Positions 1 to 9,400 of a stretch of 18,109 nt of DNA are shown one piece after another. The notes beneath the pieces are model-generated. The model saw only the letters and a program-made list of their open reading frames with translations, did no database searches and was not told where the DNA came from. The position numbers and the translations under genes are program-made. This stretch comes from Ectocarpus siliculosus. Taxonomy: Eukaryota > Sar > Phaeophyceae > Ectocarpales > Ectocarpaceae. The stretch's first letter is position 1. Each line of letters begins with the position of its first letter. The stretch lies in NCBI GenBank assembly GCA_000310025.1, contig FN648069.1, forward strand, positions 746,241 through 764,349, written 5' to 3'.

Positions 1-486
1 ATGGACGATGATTTGGAAGCGATAATGGCTGCTTACGACGTGGGAGGAGCACCAGCCGCCACCGCGGGCATGGGTAACAGCAGCGGCAGCGCTGCTGAGG
101 CTAGCGGAGGCGGCGACGGCGGTCGGGACGGCAGTTACAGCCTATTCAGCCTTAGGTTCAGGTCCGGTCTACTCGGGAGAAGCAGCAAGGGCGCGAGTAC
201 TAGCGCCGGAGGGGATGGCGGGGGTAACGGAGCGTCTTCAGCGAGCGGAGAAATGCCGCCCCCGCCCCCGCGCCCCCCATCCGCGCAAGCAGCCAAGGAC
301 GCCGCCCCCGGCTCGGGAGCAAGAAACACCGCCGACACCGCCGACACTGCCGCTGCCACCGTGCCGGCGGTGTGGTTCCCGGACCCCTTCCAGCAGCCGC
401 AGCAGCAGTCGGGGAGGCTGTCGGGGTTGCCGGAGAACGAGGAAGTGGTGCCGGAATCACCAGGAGCGAGCTTGGAGGGAGCCAGG
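1..486 (+). CDS. Exon 1: low-complexity N-terminus, 162 codons
   Basis: ATG at base 1 opens a frame that runs to a donor (AGG|GTAGGT) at 486/487, phase 0. The frame continues past the donor only briefly before a stop at 526-528. The encoded segment starts MDDDLEAIMAAYDVGG, then has Gly/Ser-rich and Ala-rich stretches, a proline block (PPPPPRPP near residue 87), repeated NTADTADTA and a Gln-rich QQPQQQ near residue 133. It looks disordered. Since the window begins exactly at the ATG, no promoter or 5' UTR is visible, and an earlier in-frame start cannot be excluded. Confidence 0.65.
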
Positions 487-3400
487 GTAGGTGGTACGGC
501 CGTTCGTTGTCGGGTACTTTTCTTTTAGTGTTGTCCTTAACCTTTGGTTTTCTTTGGTTTCCAAGCTGCTTCCAACTCGCGCCTAAGTCCGAGATACAGT
601 ACATTTCCAGGGAAGGTGGTACTTGTTGTTTTCGTTCTTTGTGGGGATGTTTCTTGTTCTTGCTGTATCTTCATCCTGAGCCAATGCTCTCTTTTTTAGT
701 TCCGAGCTGTGTTCCAATTCGTGCTTAGACTCCGATAGTAGTCGCCAGGGGTACCGCATGACTCTTTTGGTTCATTTTTTCCAAGCTGATATCAATTTGT
801 GCTTTGTCAGGTTTACTTCCAGGGTGTGTCGTACTTAATACACTTGTCGGGTCGTTTTTGGTTGCTCTTTATTGTCATCCTGAACCTCTGTTTTTCTTTT
901 TTTAGCTCCAATCTGCTGTCGATTCGAGCTTACTGTCGACATGTATCTTTGCTCTCTCGTTGTTCCCTCCGCAGCTTTGAAACGGCTGTTTCCCCTGCCC
1001 TCTATTTTGGTCTTTTTTTTTATTTCTTTTTTTTTTCGTCTTCACTTCAGATCAGCGATCAAAGCACTCTATTTTGGTTGTGTTTTATGCATACGTGGTA
1101 CTTGTTAACCCTAAGTCTGGGGTTCAGGATTCTTCCCACTGTGTCTTTCCTGCCCCAATTCGCTCCCTCTCGCTGGAGCAGACGCCTCACGGCTTTGGAG
1201 GCCCCGCAAACTACCTGCCCCCCCCGGCGGCTTGCATGTTTGCTTTTGGTTCGTTGCTGTCGCTGCTGTTGCGGTGGCGTGCGGGGTTGACCTTGTGGAT
1301 GAGATTTTCCTTGTTTTGTTTCCTACAAGATCCCAACGAACTCATGTCTATCCAAAGATAAGAGTTCAGTCTGGGATGAATTTGCAACTAATTGTACTCC
1401 CCTAATATGAATTTCGGTTAGTATATACGAGTTTAGTTCCCCATGCTACCCCGAGGTTAACGTTTCGTGCAACTGCCCTCCCCTCCCGCAGGACTTGGAC
1501 CTAGGGTGGGGCAAGGGCGGCGCGGAGCCCCCAGAGCCGCCGCAGGGGGTCGCGGGTCACGGCGGGCGCACGCGATGGGGCAGCGGGCACTACTACAAGG
1601 CACGGTTCTCGTTTAGTGCGATGCCTGGATGGTGTTTGTTTCGTACGCTGGCGGTTGTGGTTGTACCCGGAAAAATGAGGTCTCGTGTCGTCGTCCTCCT
1701 CCTTGTTGTTGTTGATGACGTTGTTTCTTGTTCTTTGTTCTTTGTTCTTGTTCTTGTTCTTGTTCTTGTTCTTTCCTATTGTTCTTGTTCTTGTTCTGTT
1801 CTCGTTCTCAGTCCCACTGTTCCTCTCTGCGAAAACAGTTTTTTTTTATTTTGCCGTAGTTTCATCATGCACGAAGCCGAAGGGAGGCGTTTCCCTCTCG
1901 GCAAAACAGTTTTTTTTATTGTGCCGTAGTTTCATCATGCACGAAGCCGAAGGGGGCGTTTTCGTCCACATTAAGTGCAAAGGATGCTGCTTCCATGGGA
2001 CCGAGCAGAGACCGGAACGGTTTTTAATTGTCAAGACAACACCAACGATGAGAAATCCGCTTTTTTCGTCAGAAACCCGCTCGACGTGCTGTACCGTAGC
2101 ACACGACACGCCACGTTACGACACAAACGAAGTACAAACGAATGCCCCATGGCGCGCCTTGATGCGGTTTACAGGTCAGCCGGAGAAATAGCTACTCGGA
2201 CCGGGACATGTTCGAGGGTGGAGAAGATGAAGAGGACGTGCCCATGAAGGTACGCCAGCCCCCCCCTTTTTTCTTTTATTTTCATCTCTTGTGGGAGATT
2301 ATTCTCGTAGTACACGAGGGGAATGGGAAAGAGCCATCCCCGGGTTGTTTGCAGTATCGAGACGCGTTTTGGTGCAGTGTACAGCAGGAACGATGAAAAC
2401 TGCGCCCACCTCTGTGAGCACGATGAAGCAGATGTTTTTTCTCGCCGTTTGTGCTCGTGGAAGAACAGCATACCGATGCTGAACTCGGGGTGTGCACTAT
2501 AAGAAAACCGCATCCCCTAGTTTTCCAGCGTACCATAGATGCGACCGTTTTCTGTAAAACGTGGCGAATCCTTGACCCTTTGTTGTCGCGCTCCAACTTT
2601 TGGTCAAAAATGATTATTTCCCACTGCCGAATCGATACGAAAGTTACGAATAGTGCCGGGAGCTATCTCATCCCCCGTTTTCCTATACCACCAATGGTGT
2701 TGATCGTGGCGTGTCAGCGGTTATTTTGCATCCAATTTCCCCCCCACCCCCACGCTACCCACCTCGATTGAATCAGCTCCGTTGCTGACTCGATTTTGGG
2801 AAGCAAACTCCAATGGCCTCCTAGAGAATCGAACAAGATAAGGAATGGCGCATGACGGGTAAGAGTTGGGCACCCAATCACCCCCCCCCCCCCCCACCTT
2901 AGTTGAATCCGCTTCGCAATGGCCCGCTCCGCTCCTGGATCGATTTCGGGAATAATATTCACGGCGAAGATCCTCGGCGCTATCTCCATCGGCCTGGGCA
3001 ACACCATGGGCATCCGGGCGTGCATGCTGAGGTACAAGGAGCTTCGCCCTCGGGGGGACAAGACCGCCGGGGGGATGGCGTGGCACGGCGACCGAGGGGG
3101 ACTCAAGCGACGAAGATGAGGCGAGAGTCAGTCGTCCCCGCTCCCTAAGGACACCAGAGAAGCGGTTGTTGGTACTGTCTTAAACCGTTCCGATCTCTCA
3201 CATTATATACCGTTCCGATTCAGTATTGTTTTCAGAGGCATGGTGCTGTGCAGAATGAATATGATAGAAATAGGGGGTGGTATGATTGAAGGACACTTCC
3301 TCGCTAAGGGCATTTTTTTGGGAAGAAAACCATGAGTGTCCTTAAAGCGGAGCTGACTGTGTAGAGGGGCATACAATGGAGTTGTGGTTGATGTTTGTTT

Positions 3401-6400
3401 CGCTTTGGTAATGTAGCCGTTGTCGTTTGTGTCATTTCTGCAGTTGCTGCTGTTTTGCAATGATGTTGTTCCAACGCGTGTCGCTGTCGCTGTTGAAGTT
3501 GCTGCGGTTATCTCTGCCGGTACGATTTACTCTAGCCTTGCGCAGGATACCCTGGTGTTTTCCCGGACGATCTTTTAAACGTCTAGCTGGAACCAATCCG
3601 TAAGGTTGCGAGTCAGCGCACAGGGGTGCGATCGATTTTTAAAGCGTAGTTTCTCTACAACCAGAAGGGTGCGAGCGCCACAGCTGATATTCCTCAGGAA
3701 AGCTCTCGATGAGATATTTCCAAAACCGCCCCTTTCGACAGTGGTAACCTCCTACTTGTGGAGAAAGTACGCCTAGAAAATCGCTCGCACCCCTGTGCGC
3801 TGACTCGCAACCTTACGGCACTCGAGAACACATGGGCTGAACATGTGGTATGCAAACTCGGGGTCGTGATCGATTCATCAGCTTCCTGATCTCATGCCAT
3901 AGTCTTCTCTCGAGTGGCCAATGGTCTAACAGCTGAGGCATGCACAACATGAGTACCCCCCCCCCCCCCCCAACCCTCCCCCGCGTGTCGCAGTTGGAAC
4001 ACCCCCAGTCGCACCTCATGTTTGAGAGCAGCGGTTTTCGGAGGATGGTTGCGCCGCACCTGCCGCTAAAGCCGGGCGCCAAGGCGCTGGGGCTTGCGAA
4101 AGACGACGAGGGCTGGGAGGCGATGGCCATGAGGGATGAGCTGACGGACGTTATGCTCCACAGCGCGTTCGGAGAAGCCATCTCCAAAGAGGTGCGTGCA
4201 AGAATTCAGTAGCATTGCGCGCAGGTTCTTAGGAAGCAAACATGTTGGATATAGTATGGAATCGGTGGAATTTCGGGGGTTTCACGTTGGGTTAGGTATG
4301 GAAGCGGCGGGATTTGCGGGTTAGGGTCTAGGTCGTAGTCCCTGCTTCTCTGTTTCATACTTTCAAGAAACAATTTCTTTGAGAAAGGCATTGCTCGTGG
4401 GTCTCGGGGATGCGTTCGGCGTTCGTACACACATACAAAGGCGAGCGATGTGTGTGCTCTTTTTCTTAAATTTGGGCGGCGCTACAAGAAAACGGTGACC
4501 GATTTCTTGGAGGAGTACTACAACCATCGCCCCGAACCGCACGGGGTAGCAGTTTAGGCTTTCCCCGTTGTGTGGCCATGGTCTATCCCATTCACCCCCA
4601 TGGTCATCACAGCCACCGGTTGCCAGGCTCCGTGCTGCCGCCGGCAAACGACCAACCCACTTACCTGGCTTGCTGTACAGAACGCATCAAAATTCCCTGC
4701 GACCGTGAACTTGGCGTCGGGAGAGAAAGCTGGTTTCTGCTCCACTCCACTGCCTTCAAAACAAGTTATCGATGCTCAACAACCCCCCCCCCCCCCCCCG
4801 GCAATACGCTGCCATGTGTCCGGCGACAGCTGAGTAAGCCCTATGTATACCCTTTTTTCGTGTGTTCCTTTTTTGTTTTTTGTGGACAGTGTCCCTGCTA
4901 CCCCCCGTCTCCCGAGCTTGGCACTTCAAGGTCTGGAGGCCCGTCGTTTGGTGGAAAGCCTGCCGCGGGCGCTGCTGCCGCGGGCGCGAGAGCACCCCCC
5001 GCCGCCTCCCCCAGGTAAGGTGTCCCTGCGGAACCCCCCGCCGGCGTCCGGCGCGTCGTCGAAACGGGGGGGACAAGCGCGTTTTTCTGCGAAGGACGGT
5101 TGTATTTTTTGTCGGGACGGGAATAATTGTGCGGTGAACCACTTCCTCTTCTACCACCCCCCCCGTCCTCCGTTTGAAGGTGGATGTGCATACATTGTTG
5201 TTGTTGTCGTTGTTGTTGTTGTGTTTCACAATAAAAAACCGTTCGGTTCCCTCTACGCATTACCTTTTTCTGTCCGTACAAGTCAAAATACACACGAAAC
5301 GGTAAATGTGAGGTAGCAGTTGCATGCTTCGAACGCAGTATTGTACCAAGTGGGAAGGTGGTTCGTCCTTCTGCAGCTGTGTTTCCGGCGCTTTTATGAA
5401 CGGTGCTTACCGACCAACTCACATGATGGGGGTGTAGCTCAAATGGTAGAGCGGTTCATTAGCATTGAACAGGTAGGGAGATCGATGCTCTCCACCTCCA
5501 CTCTAATTTTTTCTCTTTTTTGCCTTTTGAGGTCTCCTCATCCAAGTTGATCCAAGCCATGTTTTTTTCTTGTGCACTTGACATCTTTTTTGGGTAAGTT
5601 GGCCTGTGACCACGGGAATCGATCCCGTCAAGTGGTAGACTAGTACGGACAGAAGAAGGTACTAGGCAGAGAGAACGGAACGGTATTTTTATGTGAAGAC
5701 AACAACAACAAGAACTGGATGGACGTTTTACGTAGAGGGATCTGCCACAACTGCTTGCCGCTCAAGTCGTGCTCAATTCGTCGTGGAGATAGCAGCGGAT
5801 ATCTGCCTTGTTCACACACACGTTGGATGTTACCGTAATAGTCGGAGAGATGGCACCCGTGGGGAAATGGCGCCGAGTTGCGCAAAAAATCCAAGAACGG
5901 CATAATTAAATTCGATCTACGCACCGGGGTCGGTGAGGTAGCACCCGGTGCGATCTCACCGACCCCCAAATCCGAGATTGAGCTCCTTTTCAGCTGCCGG
6001 AATGCGGTACATGTGCGTACCTTTTGCATGTGGGGACGGTGTCAGCGGAGCGCCACTCTTGTCCTGTATGTACGTATGCATGGTCGCGGTTCACGCGGGA
6101 TGCTAGCTGTTTTCATTTTTTAATTGGTATGGAAGTTACCAATCGTACACTCAGCCAAACACACAACATACAAGCCGCACCCTACCCCACCTTATGCAAC
6201 ACGAAACTATTGTACTGGTATCCGTAGAGGAAGACCGAAATGAAGGCGGAAAGACAGCCTGATACCGCATGTACCGGTGCCTCAGACGGAAACCACATCG
6301 TTTGTTGCCCTTCGCGCCATAGCCAAACTCGCCTTCTCGCTGCATGGAAAGCTGTTACCTATCAGCCTACGTCGCCGTTACCGGTGTGCTTCCAACCAGC

Positions 6401-9400
6401 AACAACGGTACCTACACGTGTGGTTCTAACTGATCAATAGCCGTGTATGTGCGTGGGTATGCCTACACTGGTATCAATACTCTGTTACCAGTCGGGGAGA
6501 TGGCACCGGGGTGCGTGCATAGAACACCTGTGTGTATGTCATCGGGGATGGCACCGGTCGGAGAGATCGCACCGGGTTGCCTTGAAAAAACGAAACGAGA
6601 TGATATATTTGCATTTCCGCACCGGGGTCAGAGAGATGACACCGGTCGGAGTGATGGCGCCGGGGTGCGAAAAAAAAAAAACGAGGAAAAAACTTAAAAA
6701 AAAAAACCGAGCGCACCCGGTGCCATCTCTCCGACTATTACGGTATTTACGTAGCAGATACACACATCCCCGTGTTAGCCTGGTGTACATTGAAGAGTAG
6801 ATGTGACACCACACCGGCAGAGATGGGGGTGTAGCTCAAATGGTAGAGCGGTTCATTAGCATTGAACAGGTAGGGAGATCGATGCTCTCCACCTCCACTT
6901 ATTTTCTTCCTTTCCCGTTTTTCCGTTTTTTTTTTCTCATCCAAGCCGTCTTTTCTCTTGGGGATCGGGCGTTTGACCTATAAATGGGCCGGTCACAATT
7001 GCTTGCCGCTCAAATCGCGCTCTGTCCGTGCAGAAAGCAGCGGATGTCTGCCTTTCTTGCTCTCTTGTCGCCATTCGCTTTCACACACACTTTGGATCCT
7101 ATTTACCCAGCAGATACACACATCACTGTTCGCCTGGCTGTATATTGAAAATTAGATGTGATGTTTCATAGACAGTGACGGGGGTGTAGCTCAAATGGTA
7201 GAGCGGTTCATTAGCATTGAACAGGTAGGGAGATCGATGCTCTCCACCTCCACTCAAGTTTTTCCTTTCCCGCTTTTTCGGTTTGTTCTTTCTCTTATTT
7301 TCTCATCCAAGCCGTCTTTTCTCTTGGGGACCGGGCGTTTGACCTATAAATGGACCGGTCACAATTGCTTGCCGTTCAAATCGCGCTCTGTCCGTGCAGA
7401 AAGCAGCTAATGTCTGCCTTTTTTGCTTTCTTGTCGCCATTCGCTTTCACACACACGTTGGATGTTATTTTCCCAGCAGATATACACATCACTGTTCGCC
7501 TGGTTGTATATTGAAAAGTAGATGTGATGTTTCATAGACAGTGACGGGGGTGTAGCTCAAATGGTAGAGCGGTTCATTAGCATTGAACAGGTAGGGAGAT
7601 CGATGCTCTCCACCTCCACTTTTTGTTTCGACCCTTTTTCAGTTTGTTCTTTCTCTTATTTTCTCAACCAAGCCGTCTTTTCGCCGCGTTGGACCGGGCG
7701 TTTGACCTATAAATGGACCGGTCACAATTGCTTGCCGCTCAAATCGTGCTCTGTCCGTGCAGAAAGCAGCTAATGTCTGCCTTTTTTGCTTTCTTGTCGC
7801 CATGGCTTTCACACATACGTTGGATGTTATTTTCCCAGCAGATGCACACGTCCTTGTTAGCCTGGTTGTATATTGAAGAGTAGATGTGATGTTTCACAGA
7901 CAGTGACGGGGGTGTAGCTCAAATGGTAGAGCGGTTCATTAGCATTGAACAGGTAGGGAGATCGATGCTCTCCACCTCCACTCAAGTTTTTCCTTTCCCG
8001 CTTTTTCGGTCTGTTCTTTCTCAACCAAGCCGTCTTTTCTCTTGGGGACCGGGCGTTTGACCTATAAATGGACCGGTCACAATTGCTTGCCGCTCAAATC
8101 GCGCTCTGTCCGTGCAGAAAGCAGCTAATGTCTGCCTTTTTTGCTCTCTTGTCGCCATGGCTTTCACACATACGTTGGATGTTATTTACGCAGCAGATAC
8201 ACACATCACTGTTCGCCTGGTTGTATATTGAAAAGTAGATGTGATGTTTCATAGACAGTGACGGGGGTGTAGCTCAAATGGTAGAGCGGTTCATTAGCAT
8301 TGAATAGGTAGGGAGATCGATGCTCTCCACCTCCACTTTTTGTTTCGACCCTTTTTCGGTTTGTTCTTTCTCTTATTTTCTCAACCAAGCCGCTCTCGCT
8401 ATTAGATGTCGAAACCAAACCACTCCACTATTGGTCAGCGCTGACAGCTTCAATAGGTTTGTCTTTCTTTCTGTGGGACAATACACAACCGGCAACTGGA
8501 ACTTGTTGGGATAGATAATGTCACGAATGTTTTGCAATCCTCATCTAACCTACATTTCCGCCGACGAGGTTGTTTGATGTAGTGCTGCAACCGCCGTAGA
8601 TGCCCTAACATATGCCGCTGCTGCTGCCGCTGCTCCTGTTGCTGCTGCTGCTGCTGTAGGCGGAGGGCTCGGTCAACATCGTCGTCCGATGGGCGCGACG
8701 ATGACGAGGAGGAGGAAGAGGAGGAGGAGGATTTCGATCTTCCCAAGGACCTGGGGATAAGGACGTGGACCAAGGCTCTCACGAAGGAGGAGAGGGCCAA
8801 GCGGATGACGGGGCTTAAGAGCAAAACCGCCATTCTCTCCGTACAGTAAGTGACAGACAAGTACACATGCCCTCTCTTTTCGTAGCCGTTTATCCATGCT
8901 GAACCCCGAGAGCTTTCATTAGGTGTAACTCTCTTCTCCTGCGAACACCACAAACGGCTGAAAAAATACAGTGTTGACCTTCCTGCTGCACTACCCCGGC
9001 TGGAAGAATCTGCGTGACGGAAACGGTATAAGTCTTTCCGGGATGTTTGTTTCCTTTCCACGGGTTCACGTTTTTGTTTTTTCTTTATCGCGAATTTTTT
9101 GCATCACAGCGCGTTCGAAGGCAGTCTTCGTGCCGAAAGGCATTGACGTGCGTTCGGTGCTTTGCGAGTTTGGTTCGTGGGATTTAAGCGATATGTAGTT
9201 GATCATGCCGTCGTTGTGGTTGGGGGCGTTGCGCGGATATTGCCAGTTTTTGTGGCACGAGTACCTACCGGTGTTGTCAAAAACAAGAGACGCCCCCCCC
9301 CCCCTTCTTCCGCGATTCCCCGGGGACCCCTACTCCAACAAGCGCGATATCCGTCCCACCTGGAAGGGGATAATGGTAGGCCATGCACGGCCGTGTGACA

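Larger units (their letters stand above)
6825..8396 (+). repeat. Tandem array of tRNA-Ala units (about 360 bp period)
   Basis: Starts of copies 2-6 are spaced 355, 366, 362 and 355 bp. Besides the tRNA, each spacer repeats a pyrimidine-rich block, AACCAAGCCGTCTTTT-like sequence, GACCTATAAATGGACCGGTC (partly palindromic), GCTTGCCGCTCAAATC and the upstream TATATTGAA element. The 3' flanks alternate between two types (copies 3 and 5, copies 4 and 6), so part of the array grew by duplicating a dimer. Copy 1 and its shortened, altered spacer belong to the same lineage. Confidence 0.88.

Noticed and set aside
200-604. 134-codon minus-strand ORF over exon 1
   Set aside because: Shadow of the GC-rich plus-strand exon.
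1495-2191. ORFs of 144 and 168 codons in intron 2
   Set aside because: They depend on the TTGTTC microsatellite, giving Val/Leu/Phe runs; only 1492-1599 looks coding.
4280-4335. GGGTTAGG stretches resembling telomere repeats
   Set aside because: Only two isolated, non-tandem occurrences; not an interstitial telomere.
5428-5500. tRNA-derived SINE instead of tRNA genes
   Set aside because: Cloverleaf pairing, alanine identity pair and terminators are intact, and copies are tandem with shared flanks, not dispersed with target duplications.
6443-6800. ORFs of 84-117 codons inside the TIR element
   Set aside because: They run across subterminal repeats and A-runs; no transposase motif.
5428-8396. 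Regularly spaced repeats as a CRISPR array
   Set aside because: The repeats are tRNA genes with conserved spacers of about 290 bp in a eukaryotic intron.
8450-9061. 203-codon minus-strand ORF
   Set aside because: It is the complement of the CTG repeat and of exon 7's Glu-rich codons (giving Ser and Gln runs); the plus strand has the better coding signature and splice sites.
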